Source: an uncultured Spirochaetaceae bacterium (lineage in GTDB: Bacteria > Spirochaetota > Spirochaetia > Treponematales > Treponemataceae). From it: DNA of 64,000 nucleotides. Below are positions 45,661 through 53,863 of this stretch, one piece after another. The notes beneath the pieces were generated by a model. That model was given only the letters and a program-made list of their open reading frames with translations, was not told the origin of the DNA and made no database searches. The DNA lies in the NCBI GenBank assembly GCA_902789325.1, contig CADANN010000013.1, positions 1-64,000 of the forward strand, given 5' to 3'. Both the position numbers and the translations under genes were made by a program. Every line of letters begins with the position of its first letter. The first letter of the stretch is position 1.

Positions 45661-46210
45661 TATCTTCTCCTATAATTTTAACAAGCTGTTCCCTCGCTCT
45701 GAAAATACGTACCTTAACATTACCTTCGGTAATCCCCAGAATCCTTCCGATTTCCTTATAGTTCAGGTCTGCATATTCCCTGAGCATAAGAACATCCTGC
45801 AGATTCGACGGCAGTTTTTTCAGTGCTTCCCTTGCCTTACCCATAGATTCTTTTTTGAGTAAGTCAACTTCCCCTGTATCCGCTTTTCTATGATCCTCAT
45901 AAAGGACCTTTTCGTAAGCTTTTCGCTCACGTTCTTTACGTTTTATATAATTTATAGATGCATTCTTTACAACCCGAATAAGCCAGTATTTGGCATCATT
46001 AATCGACGGAAAAACAAGCTCTTTTTCGTTAGCCTTAATAAGAGAGTCGTGCGCCAAATCTTCTGCAGCCTCTTCATCGTTTACAATACGATACGAAACC
46101 TTAAAGAGCATCTGCATTGTTGCATCATAAATTTTCTTAAAATCAACCGGATTCCCCGCATTTAAAGAAATGTTTTCTTCCTGCTGATTTCCTACTATAT
46201 TACCAAACAC
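45641..46210 (-). CDS. ECF-type RNA polymerase sigma factor
   Basis: 189 aa, GTG start with GGGATGG/GGCAGA upstream. Region 2 (about 25-95) includes DEEAAEDLAHDSLIKA; region 4 (about 125-180) reads LREYADLNYKEIGRILGI followed by TEGNVKVRIFRAREQL. Partner of the anti-sigma factor encoded downstream. Target promoter cannot be read from this window; no clear ECF -35/-10 pair precedes the gene itself. Starts 36 bp after the cysS stop. Confidence 0.92.
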   Translation of the reverse strand: MFGNIVGNQQEENISLNAGNPVDFKKIYDATMQMLFKVSYRIVNDEEAAEDLAHDSLIKANEKELVFPSINDAKYWLIRVVKNASINYIKRKERERKAYEKVLYEDHRKADTGEVDLLKKESMGKAREALKKLPSNLQDVLMLREYADLNYKEIGRILGITEGNVKVRIFRAREQLVKIIGEDNVFLPE

Positions 46211-46246
46211 TCTGCCATCCCAAAAGTTACAAAAAATTAACAGGAA

Positions 46247-47818
46247 TTATCCGCGTTTCCATGTCGGGCCATTCGGTGTATCAATAATAATAACACCGCG
46301 GGCAGTCAACTGGTTACGAATTTCATCAGCTTTTGCAAAATCCTTTGCTTTTTTAGCAGCAGTACGCTCAGCTACAAGAGCATCAATTTCAGCAGCTTCA
46401 GGGTCCCCTGCATGAGCATCAGCAGCCCCTGCAGCACTAGATGCACCTGCACCACTATGCAAAGCCTGCTCATCAAGAACATCAAAAGCGTTCTTAATTA
46501 CATCAAGACTCAAAACACTGTCCATCTTCAAGATAGCAGCAAGCGCAGTACCAGCCTTTACGCCACCCTTACCAGCAGCTTCCTTCTGCAATGCAGCCAT
46601 AGCAACCGGAGTAGCAAGGTCATTAGAAAGACCTTCGCGGAATTTAGCAAGGTTTTCAGTCTCACCATCAATTCCAGCAAGAACAGAAGCAAAGTTTTCA
46701 CGAGTGAGCCCTAGTCCTTCTTCACCATTTGCTTTAGCCAGAAGCTTAGCAACACGGGCATTCAAAGCTGCACGACCATTTTTAGCAGACTCAAGAGCAT
46801 CAAGGCTGAATACCAGCTGCTTTCTGTAGTGACCGCTCAAAAGGAAGAATCTGTAATCCAGCGGAGCAATACCCTTATCCTTCAAAGAAAAACCTTTATC
46901 TTCTGGTAAAGCAGTCTGCAGAGTAATAAAGTTACCGCTGCTCTTACTCATCTTTCCGCCTTCAAGAATAAGGAACTCGTTGTGCATCCAGTAGTTTACC
47001 CAAGGCCCCTTAGCGCGTTCAGCATCATCAAAAGAACCTTCACTCTGTGCAATTTCATTAGTATGATGTACTGGCACGTGGTCAATACCACCAGTATGAA
47101 TATCAAAATGCTTACCAAGATACTTCATACTCATAGCAGAACATTCAATGTGCCATCCAGGATAACCACGTCCCCAAGGAGAATCCCAGGTCATAGCCTG
47201 ATCTTCAAACTTAGACTTAGTAAACCAGAGAACAAAGTCACCAGGGTTACGCTTATTTTCGTCAATAACAACAACCTTACGCTTTCCAGCACCAGCCTTA
47301 AGCTCATCAAGGTTGAGATTAGCAAGTTTACCGTAATCAGGATAAGTAGAAATATCATAATAAAGATTTCCGCCAGCCATATAAGTGTGACCGTTAGCTT
47401 CAATCTTTTTAATCAGCTCAATCATGTCATCAATATGCTCGGTAGCACGGCAGATAACATCCGGGTGACGGATATTCATTGCATCAATATCCTTCATAAA
47501 AGCGTCAGTATAATAGTTAGCAACCTCAAGAACACTCTGATGACGTTCAGCCGCAGATTTTTTCATTTTATCTTCACCATTGTCTCCGTCGTCAGTAAGG
47601 TGCCCAACATCAGTGATATTCATAACATGCTTAACGTCATATCCCAAAAACTGCAGAGTCTTATCAAGAATATCCCAGCATACATAAGCACGAAGATTTC
47701 CCACATGCGCATAATTGTAAACCGTAGGACCACAGCCATAAAAACCAGCATGTCCTTCAACAAGCGGCTTAAACTCTTCCATTTTGCGTCCCATAGTATT
47801 GTATAATCTCAGTGCCAT
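46247..47818 (-). CDS. cysS: Cysteinyl-tRNA synthetase
   Basis: 523 aa from the ATG at 47818 with TAGGAGTT; an upstream in-frame ATG at 47869 adds 17 residues. Class I synthetase: HIGH-like motif GPTVYNYAHVGNLR near residue 28-41, zinc ligands (GCGPT Cys and WHIECSAM), and KMSKSSGN near 265. An Ala-rich insert (about 470-500) precedes the C-terminal helical part. Charges tRNA-Cys. Preceded by a leader of about 108 nt with hairpins and a TTGTTT-17-TATAAT promoter. The sigma gene is close behind and may be partly co-transcribed. Confidence 0.95.
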   Translation of the reverse strand: MALRLYNTMGRKMEEFKPLVEGHAGFYGCGPTVYNYAHVGNLRAYVCWDILDKTLQFLGYDVKHVMNITDVGHLTDDGDNGEDKMKKSAAERHQSVLEVANYYTDAFMKDIDAMNIRHPDVICRATEHIDDMIELIKKIEANGHTYMAGGNLYYDISTYPDYGKLANLNLDELKAGAGKRKVVVIDENKRNPGDFVLWFTKSKFEDQAMTWDSPWGRGYPGWHIECSAMSMKYLGKHFDIHTGGIDHVPVHHTNEIAQSEGSFDDAERAKGPWVNYWMHNEFLILEGGKMSKSSGNFITLQTALPEDKGFSLKDKGIAPLDYRFFLLSGHYRKQLVFSLDALESAKNGRAALNARVAKLLAKANGEEGLGLTRENFASVLAGIDGETENLAKFREGLSNDLATPVAMAALQKEAAGKGGVKAGTALAAILKMDSVLSLDVIKNAFDVLDEQALHSGAGASSAAGAADAHAGDPEAAEIDALVAERTAAKKAKDFAKADEIRNQLTARGVIIIDTPNGPTWKRG

Positions 47819-47837
47819 AATAACTCCTATTAGTGAT

Positions 47838-47910
47838 GGGGAAAGCCTTCCCCTCGCTTCAGCCCGCAAGCGGTCTTACGCTACCCCTTCTCCTAGGGGC
47901 TGCTCCCCTA
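47838..47910 (-). repeat. Three hairpins in the cysS leader
   Basis: GGGGAA-AGCC-TTCCCC (47838-47853), CCGC-AA-GCGG near 47865-47874, and TAGGGG-CTGCT-CCCCTA (47894-47910). All lie in the transcript between the predicted start and the cysS ATG. Could be an intergenic repeat or a regulatory leader. No T-box sequence is present. Confidence 0.5.
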
Positions 47911-47932
47911 AAACCCGCTTTAATATCTTTTA

Positions 47933-47961
47933 ATTATACTATTTTCCGAAATCTTAAACAA
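47933..47961 (-). promoter_or_regulatory. cysS promoter
   Basis: Minus-strand TTGTTT (47961-47956), 17-bp spacer, TATAAT (47938-47933). Confidence 0.6.
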
Positions 47962-47992
47962 CACACACCTTTTCCCAAAGAGATTTTCCCAC

Positions 47993-47998
47993 TATAAT
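47993..47998 (+). promoter_or_regulatory. -10 box of murB
   Basis: TATAAT with 6 nt to the ATG at 48005 and no Shine-Dalgarno; the -35 region is weak. Leaderless geometry, divergent from the cysS promoter. Confidence 0.5.
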
Positions 47999-48004
47999 AA
48001 AATT

Positions 48005-48970
48005 ATGATTGATTTCCTTACTTCCATGCTAAAAGTTGCAAAAATCCCATACAGCGAAAACGAGCCTCTTGCACCAAAATCAACATTTAAGGTAGGTGGT
48101 AATGCAAGACTTTTTGTTACACCACAGACTCCTGAGCAACTAGAAAGAGTTCTCGGTGCCGTACGCTCAACAGACTTACCTTTTTTTGTTACAGGTGGCG
48201 GAAGCAACGTAGTTTTCCCAGATGGAACTTATGAAGGAACAATCATTTCAACACAGGGAATCAAAGAAATCTTTTACGACAGCGATGAAACAACGCCAGA
48301 CAGTCCAGATTCGGCCCTGGTAACCTGCCAGTGCGGAGTTCCAATGGCCGCCTTTGTTGATTTTTGTACTCGCAAAAACTTGACTGGAGCAGAACAGTTT
48401 GCCGGCCTCCCAGGCACTGTTGGTGGTGCAGTATACATGAATGCCCGCTGCTTCGACCGTTCAATCAGTGACATCTTATACTCTACAAAACATATTGAGT
48501 TCGAGCTTAAAGCAGCAAAAGAAATAGAACTTCCCTTCAATGCTGCCGACTGGGATTATAAAAAATCACCTTTCCAAAACGCAACTGGTAGCACCGCTGA
48601 AGCCCGTTATATTACCCAAGCAACCTTCAAACTAACTCGTACCAAGCCTGAAGACCATGAACAGATAGTTGCAAACTGCAAAAAATACATTGCCGAACGC
48701 GTAGATAAAGGCCACTTCAAATGCCCAAGCGCAGGCAGCGTATTCAAAAATAATCATGCTTTTGGAGCACCATCCGGAAAACTGATAGATGAATGCGGTT
48801 TAAAAGGGCTACAAATCGGTGGAGCTCAAATTGCACCATTTCATGGAAATTTTATCATAAACATCGACCACGCTTCTGCCGAAGATATTCATAAGCTTGT
48901 AGAGGCAGCTCAAAAGGCTGTGCGAGAGAAATTCGGCTTTGAACTGGAACCTGAAATCATTTTTGTATAA
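48005..48970 (+). CDS. murB: UDP-N-acetylmuramate dehydrogenase
   Basis: 321 aa. FAD enzyme reducing UDP-GlcNAc-enolpyruvate to UDP-MurNAc in peptidoglycan synthesis. FAD-binding signatures: APKSTFKVGGNARLFV near residue 20 and TGGGSNVVFPDG near 62; AGLPGTVGGAVYMNA near 137; active-site Ser in CPSAGSVFKN and the late Glu in LEPEIIFV. Monocistronic, divergent from cysS. Confidence 0.95.
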   Translation: MIDFLTSMLKVAKIPYSENEPLAPKSTFKVGGNARLFVTPQTPEQLERVLGAVRSTDLPFFVTGGGSNVVFPDGTYEGTIISTQGIKEIFYDSDETTPDSPDSALVTCQCGVPMAAFVDFCTRKNLTGAEQFAGLPGTVGGAVYMNARCFDRSISDILYSTKHIEFELKAAKEIELPFNAADWDYKKSPFQNATGSTAEARYITQATFKLTRTKPEDHEQIVANCKKYIAERVDKGHFKCPSAGSVFKNNHAFGAPSGKLIDECGLKGLQIGGAQIAPFHGNFIINIDHASAEDIHKLVEAAQKAVREKFGFELEPEIIFV

Positions 48971-49032
48971 ATCCATATACAAAATGTAAAGTTACAACTC
49001 CTGGATTTTCACTTTAAGTAAGCTTAACAACA

Positions 49033-49061
49033 TTGACAAACCAAATTTATAAATTTATACT
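49033..49061 (+). promoter_or_regulatory. Promoter of the double-cNMP protein gene
   Basis: TTGACA (49033-49038), exact 17-bp spacer, TATACT (49056-49061), about 32 nt before the TTG start. Confidence 0.75.
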
Positions 49062-49093
49062 TAAATATTGAAAATAATTAGGAGAGTATACTC

Positions 49094-50284
49094 TTGCTGC
49101 AGTTACAAATTGTTAGTTTCAGAAAAGGCACATATCTCGTCGTAGAAGGCAAAGAAAACTCAGATCACTTCTATATTATCCAAAAAGGAAATGTTCAGTG
49201 CTATAAAGCCTCTGGCGCAGGAATGACTCCTACAGTTTATGGTCCTGGAGACTTCGTTGGCGTAGTTCCATGTATGTCTGACCATTTTCAGATTGAAACT
49301 GCAGTTGCTTCAACAGATGTAATGGCAATCTCTGTACGCAAAGATCAGTATCCGGAATTGATTTCGCAGAACACTCCGGTCGCTCTCAAGATTATCAAAA
49401 CTTTTGCAAACCGCATGCGTGTAATGAATGAAATGCTTACAAAAGCAACTCTTCATTCTGTTGTTCAGGACACACACGAACAGATTCTCAGAGTAGCAAC
49501 TTTCTATGAAAAAAATGCACTCCCTGATGTAGCTGTTTTTGCTTATTATCAGTATCTCAAAACCAAGCCAGAAGGTCAAAATGCAGATTACGCAAAACAG
49601 CACTTTGTAGCGCTTAAACCAAAAACTCATGCAGTATATTTCGAGCCAACAGCTGAACCTTCACGCCAGTATCCAAAAGATACAATGATTTTCTCAGAGG
49701 CACAGAGTGGTTCAGATATGTTTATCATTCAGCGCGGTGAAGTTTCAATTACAAAGGTTGTTAATGGAAACGAAGTAACCCTCGCAGTTCTTAAAAAGGG
49801 CGATATGTTTGGTGAAATGGCTCTTATCGAAAACAAGCCACGTTCAGCAAATGCTCTTGCACACAGCGATTGTACTTTAATGGTAATTAACCGTTCCAAC
49901 TTCAACCAGATGGTAGCAACACAGCCTCAGCTGGTGGCAAAACTTACCACAACCCTTGCAGATCGTTTGTGGTCCATGTACCGCCAGCTCGATAATGCAA
50001 GTCTCGAAGAACCTCTTGCAAAGATGCTCGATATGCTTTCCCTCCAGATGGAAAAGCAGCGTGTGAATGTTGGTTTCTCAAAAGTTTCAAAGCAGACCGA
50101 ACTTACTCCAAAAGACATTGCAAATATGTGCGGACTCGCAAGTCAGTATCAGGCAAAAGCAATCTTCGAGCTTGAAAACTACGATCAGATTCGCATTGAA
50201 CAGGGCAAAATCTTTATTAAAGATGTCGGCGAACTTATGAAGCAGGCCGCATTCTATCGCAAACAAAATAATACAAAAAAATAG
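49094..50284 (+). CDS. Protein with two cyclic-nucleotide-binding domains and a Crp-like C-terminus
   Basis: 396 aa, TTG start preceded by AGGAGAG. Residues 1-125 form one cNMP-binding beta-roll (SDHFYIIQKGNVQCYKAS) and residues about 185-310 a second (SGSDMFIIQRGEVSITKVV with KGDMFGEMALIENKPRSANA, a typical phosphate-binding cassette). The middle (130-180) is helical with a TPR-like look. The last 80 residues resemble a Crp helix-turn-helix (TPKDIANMCGL, then IRIEQGKIFIKDVGELM), but the recognition helix is not typical. The second cassette, with RSANA, is the better cAMP site; the CHASE2 cyclase elsewhere is a possible source. Role, transcriptional or otherwise, is open. Confidence 0.8.
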   Translation: MLQLQIVSFRKGTYLVVEGKENSDHFYIIQKGNVQCYKASGAGMTPTVYGPGDFVGVVPCMSDHFQIETAVASTDVMAISVRKDQYPELISQNTPVALKIIKTFANRMRVMNEMLTKATLHSVVQDTHEQILRVATFYEKNALPDVAVFAYYQYLKTKPEGQNADYAKQHFVALKPKTHAVYFEPTAEPSRQYPKDTMIFSEAQSGSDMFIIQRGEVSITKVVNGNEVTLAVLKKGDMFGEMALIENKPRSANALAHSDCTLMVINRSNFNQMVATQPQLVAKLTTTLADRLWSMYRQLDNASLEEPLAKMLDMLSLQMEKQRVNVGFSKVSKQTELTPKDIANMCGLASQYQAKAIFELENYDQIRIEQGKIFIKDVGELMKQAAFYRKQNNTKK

Positions 50285-50293
50285 TTTTATTCC

Positions 50294-50299
50294 GATAAT
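50294..50299 (+). promoter_or_regulatory. -10 box before the 181-aa secreted-protein gene
   Basis: GATAAT with 6 nt to the ATG at 50306, no ribosome site. Leaderless geometry; no good -35. Confidence 0.4.
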
Positions 50300-50305
50300 T
50301 TAACT

Positions 50306-50851
50306 ATGATTTCTATTAAGAAAAAATTTATCTGTTTCTCACTTATATCTTCACTTTTTCTTTTATATGCAGAAGATTTACCAAGAGGCTATAAAGATAT
50401 CATTCTTGGTATGACACTTGAAGAAACAAAAGAAAGCCTTGTCAAAGATCCTGATTTTGGTTACCACGGTGACAGAGATGTTTCCTTGATTCCCGGAAGC
50501 AGTAAAACCTTAATTGAAACCGATGCAGAAAAAGGCCTTGGCTCAAACTTCCTTACCCGCTGCTGGTTCCAGTTTACTTTTAATGAGCTTTACATAATCA
50601 CAATAAATATCAATCCAAATAAAATGGATTATTACAGCGTATTCACTACACTAACAAAAAAATATGGTGAACCAACAAGCTTCAGTCCACAGGCAGCAAC
50701 CTGGAAAAATGATGAAGTCACTATGAGCTTAGAAAAACCGCTCACCTTAAAATACATAGACAACAAACTTTTTGACCAGACCCAAAATTATTCAAATATA
50801 CAAGCTTCTCCTACAGAAGTAACACGAGACATGTTTCTGGATGGATTATAA
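50306..50851 (+). CDS. Unrecognised exported protein
   Basis: 181 aa. Cleavable signal peptide (1-22, ending LLYAED). The mature part has LPRGYKDIILGMTLEETKE, which resembles the start of small periplasmic proteins that detect a repeated GM-x-hydrophobic motif, then a beta-rich region (LYIITININPNKMDY) and YGEPTSFSPQAATW. No lipobox, no catalytic motif that I can name. Six bp before the DUF192 gene on the same strand, so likely one operon. No Shine-Dalgarno. Confidence 0.65.
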   Translation: MISIKKKFICFSLISSLFLLYAEDLPRGYKDIILGMTLEETKESLVKDPDFGYHGDRDVSLIPGSSKTLIETDAEKGLGSNFLTRCWFQFTFNELYIITININPNKMDYYSVFTTLTKKYGEPTSFSPQAATWKNDEVTMSLEKPLTLKYIDNKLFDQTQNYSNIQASPTEVTRDMFLDGL

Positions 50852-50857
50852 TAGAAA

Positions 50858-51298
50858 ATGAAAAAAACAATTCTTATTATCGCAACACTCCTTCTTTTTA
50901 CCTCATTTCTTTCCTGTAAAACCAAAAAACTACCAGTAAAAGACATTACAATTATCCGTCAGGATGGCACAAAGTTTACTGTCGCTGCAGAGATTGCAGA
51001 AAAAGCAGAAGACCGTAATCACGGCTTCATGGAAAGAAAAAACATCCCTGATGGGACTGGAATGCTATTTGTATTTGAACGAGATCAGATTCTTTCCTTC
51101 TGGATGAAAAACACACCTCACCCACTTTCTATTGCCTATATCGATTCAAAAGGAAAAATCCGGAATATTTTCGATATGACACCATACAGCCTTGCCTCAA
51201 TTGTAAGCACAGTAAATGTCAGATACGCACTCGAAGTTCCACAAGGCTGGTACAAAAAAAACGGCATCACCGAAGGCGATACCGTTTTAATCAATTAG
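50858..51298 (+). CDS. DUF192-family lipoprotein
   Basis: 146 aa. Lipoprotein signal with Cys 20 (LLLFTSFLSC). The DUF192 domain (about 30-146) shows FTVAAEIAEKAEDRNHGFMERKNIPD with the typical RxxGLM-like step and FVFERDQILSFWMKNTPHPLSIAYID. Function of the family is not well known; a small periplasmic or surface role is likely. Converges with the TPR gene and overlaps it by 4 bp. Confidence 0.85.
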   Translation: MKKTILIIATLLLFTSFLSCKTKKLPVKDITIIRQDGTKFTVAAEIAEKAEDRNHGFMERKNIPDGTGMLFVFERDQILSFWMKNTPHPLSIAYIDSKGKIRNIFDMTPYSLASIVSTVNVRYALEVPQGWYKKNGITEGDTVLIN

Positions 51299-52449
51299 TC
51301 AGCTTCCTGCTCAAGTTTCATCAACTCACTGGCCGCAATCTTATCTTTAGGATCAAACTCAAGAACTGTAGTAAAGTAGTTTCTTGCTTCCTGCTTATTT
51401 CCCTGAGCAAGTGCCAGATATCCAAGATTTGAAATAATCTTTGTGCTTTCAGGCTCCAGAGTAAGAGCTTTCATTAAACATTTTTGAGCTTCTGCAAAAT
51501 CATGTTCCTGTACATAACACAATGAAAGCTCATTATATGTATCAGAATTAGTATCTCCGCCATACTTAAGAGCTTCAAGGAAAGCCTGTTTAGCATCTGC
51601 ATAGCGCTCAAGACGACGTAATCCCCAGCCCAGCATAAACCAGCCGTTCCAAACTTTAGGATTTGTCTGCAAAAAGTCACGAATCTGTTCAAGACCTTTT
51701 TCTTCCTGACCGCTTGAAATTAAATCGTAAGCCGCTTTAAATGCTTCATCATCCATATTCTGATTATTAATATTATTGATGATTTCCTGAGCGCGTTCTT
51801 TTTTATAAACACCATTCTCACCCATTTCTTCATCACTTGTTTCACAAGTCAATGCAAGATAAGTTTCAAAAGCATCTTTGGCTTCACGATATTTATGCTG
51901 CTTCATATAATAAAAACCAACATTAAAGTAAACATCAGGTAGCGGTGGTTCAGCATTCATAGCCTGTTCATAATATGAATAGGCATCAGCGTCATAAGCA
52001 TCTGCATCATCAAAAAGCCCTGAATTTCTATAAGAATCTGCACGCTGATCAAGGAACAAAGCCATATTAAGCATAATTGCTACATCTTCTGGATCAAAAC
52101 CAATCAAAGCTCGGAAGATTTCTTCTGCAAGATCAAAATCTTCATTCTTAGTTTTTAGAATTGCAGCTTCACACAATTCCTTTTTAAGATTTGGTTTTAC
52201 CTTTTTTAGAATTGAACGGTAATAATCAAGATGTTCATTTTTACTGTCATAAGCAAGAATTGTAAGCATTCCAGCGAGAATCTGTTCTGCCTCAATTTCT
52301 TTTGGATTGAAATTACCTGCCGCTTCACTCACCTTTTTCTGAACAGGAAGAGGAATTGTAGGGTCAATTTCAAATGCATTACTTGAAGTAAGCTCAAGTT
52401 TTGGAATATTGATATAATATATCGATTCCAATGGGTTTGAAGGATTCAT
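51295..52449 (-). CDS. TPR-repeat protein
   Basis: 384 aa, no signal peptide or membrane helix, so cytoplasmic. About eight TPR-like helical pairs from residue 80 onward, for example DFDLAEEIFRALIGFDPEDV, LERYADAKQAFLEALKYGGD, DFAEAQKCLMKALTLEPEST and GNKQEARNYFTTVLEFDPKD. Likely a protein-binding scaffold. Downstream of the PilZ gene by 24 bp and probably in its transcript. Confidence 0.85.
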   Translation of the reverse strand: MNPSNPLESIYYINIPKLELTSSNAFEIDPTIPLPVQKKVSEAAGNFNPKEIEAEQILAGMLTILAYDSKNEHLDYYRSILKKVKPNLKKELCEAAILKTKNEDFDLAEEIFRALIGFDPEDVAIMLNMALFLDQRADSYRNSGLFDDADAYDADAYSYYEQAMNAEPPLPDVYFNVGFYYMKQHKYREAKDAFETYLALTCETSDEEMGENGVYKKERAQEIINNINNQNMDDEAFKAAYDLISSGQEEKGLEQIRDFLQTNPKVWNGWFMLGWGLRRLERYADAKQAFLEALKYGGDTNSDTYNELSLCYVQEHDFAEAQKCLMKALTLEPESTKIISNLGYLALAQGNKQEARNYFTTVLEFDPKDKIAASELMKLEQEAD

Positions 52450-52473
52450 AATATACCACTTATAAAAAAAGAT

Positions 52474-53514
52474 TTAGTTTGCTGCAGATGCACTTGTAGC
52501 ATCAGATGCCGGCTGTCCAGAAACAGGATTTGCACCAGCCGCATTCAACTGGGCTTTTACCTTCTGACTATCAGCTTCTTTTTGTGCAGCAGCAAGTTCA
52601 GCAACTTTTTGTTCAGCAGCTGCTCTTTTTGCAGCAGCCTCTGCTTCTGCTTTTTCTGCTGCAGCCTTATTGTTTATCTGATTCTGAATCAACTGCTTTT
52701 GATAAGAAGTTATATAACTGTTGATGTGGAACTTATATGTCATAGGAATTTCATCTGGCACAAATTCAATATGCACAATTGAAATATCCTTACGTCCAGG
52801 TAAAAAGTCGGAATTCTTTATAATTCCCTGCAAAGAGATTTTCTCGTTTGTATCAATAAAGAACAGACGTAAATCTACAGCTTTATTCTCAAGAAATTTT
52901 GGAATACCAACAAGCATTGCCTTAGCGCCACCAAAAGAAAGATCCTTAAGAATACATTTACGAGGAACACCTGCAATAAAAATATAAGATTCTTCTTTAG
53001 GTATGTTCAAAAGTCTGAGTGAGTTCTCATTAATTGCAATACGTTCTTCCTTACGATTCTGGAAGTTTTCATTTACTTCAATAAACTCACCAATGCGTAG
53101 AATTAAATCATCAGGCGGACGCTGAGTAAAATTAAGAGTAAGCATTGCAAGCTCATTTGAATTCTGAAATGGCTTAATATCTAATACACTACAATTAACA
53201 GAGAATTGTATAGGCTCATTATTCTGATCAAAAAAACAATAACGAATGCTTATAGGTGCTGTTCTGTTCTTCTGAATTGTTCCATAGATACCACTTGAAG
53301 TACCAACAATTACCTTTGCCTGCTGAAGAGATGAAGAATTAATAATGCAAGGCCATTGTCCGCCATTACTCTTTAAGTAAATCTGACGTGGGTCAATTCG
53401 AAGAGATTTAAGATTAGCTTTAGTAAAAACAATTTCCTTGTCGCGATAGTAATCGTAATATCTGGAAATGTGATGGCTAGTTGTTACGCTCATTACCTTA
53501 TAATTATATTTCAA
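52474..53514 (-). CDS. PilZ-domain c-di-GMP receptor with Ala-rich coiled-coil tail
   Basis: 346 aa. The N-terminal 130 residues form a YcgR-N-like beta domain; residues about 155-270 are a PilZ domain with the c-di-GMP motif RKEER and DLSFGGAKAML, intact. The C-terminus (about 285-346) is Ala/Glu/Lys-rich and probably a coiled coil (EKAEAEAAAKRAAAEQKVAE; 20 residues). Likely modulates motility or chemotaxis when c-di-GMP rises. Followed by a TPR protein. Confidence 0.88.
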   Translation of the reverse strand: MKYNYKVMSVTTSHHISRYYDYYRDKEIVFTKANLKSLRIDPRQIYLKSNGGQWPCIINSSSLQQAKVIVGTSSGIYGTIQKNRTAPISIRYCFFDQNNEPIQFSVNCSVLDIKPFQNSNELAMLTLNFTQRPPDDLILRIGEFIEVNENFQNRKEERIAINENSLRLLNIPKEESYIFIAGVPRKCILKDLSFGGAKAMLVGIPKFLENKAVDLRLFFIDTNEKISLQGIIKNSDFLPGRKDISIVHIEFVPDEIPMTYKFHINSYITSYQKQLIQNQINNKAAAEKAEAEAAAKRAAAEQKVAELAAAQKEADSQKVKAQLNAAGANPVSGQPASDATSASAAN

Positions 53515-53547
53515 CTTGCCTTTTCTTTCAAGGCAAATAAATAAAAA

Positions 53548-53574
53548 AAACCGTCACCCTATAGATGACGGTTT
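53548..53574 (-). terminator. Terminator of the ribosomal/alpha operon
   Basis: AAACCGTCA...TGACGGTTT 9-bp stem with a 9-nt loop, followed by a T-run on the minus strand. It closes the supercluster after the zinc-ribbon gene. Confidence 0.9.
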
Positions 53575-53596
53575 ACAAGTTTGTAAAAAACAGAAC

Positions 53597-53845
53597 TTAC
53601 TCAGCAGCAGCTGGAGTTTCTTCTGCAGCAGGAGCAGCCTCTTCAGCGGCTGGCTTTGCTTTTCTAGCTTCTACGCGAGCTTCATTCTTAAGCTTAGCGT
53701 TGCAGAACTTACAAACATTTACAGTCTGACCATTAATTTCCTTTTCCCAAAGAACTTTGATATCTGTTTTTCCACAGATAGCACATGTTCCTCTTCCGTG
53801 TGCAGGTAATGATCTAATTCCAGATCCACGATGGTTCTTTGACAT
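53597..53845 (-). CDS. Small zinc-ribbon protein at the end of the ribosomal operon
   Basis: 82 aa. N-terminal SKNHRGSGIRSLPAHGRGTC, then CAICGK and CKFC (two Cys pairs about 20-23 and 45-48), a likely zinc ribbon. The C-terminal third is Ala/Glu/Pro rich. Encoded 18 bp after rplQ and before the operon terminator, so it is expressed with ribosomal proteins. I do not recognise it as a standard ribosomal protein; a ribosome-associated or nucleic-acid-binding role is likely. Confidence 0.75.
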   Translation of the reverse strand: MSKNHRGSGIRSLPAHGRGTCAICGKTDIKVLWEKEINGQTVNVCKFCNAKLKNEARVEARKAKPAAEEAAPAAEETPAAAE

Positions 53846-53863
53846 ATTAAACTCCTATTTAGC

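Noticed and set aside
47819-47930. T-box riboswitch in the cysS leader
   Set aside because: No AGGGTGG-type T-box sequence or matching terminator pair; hairpins are short and GC-only.
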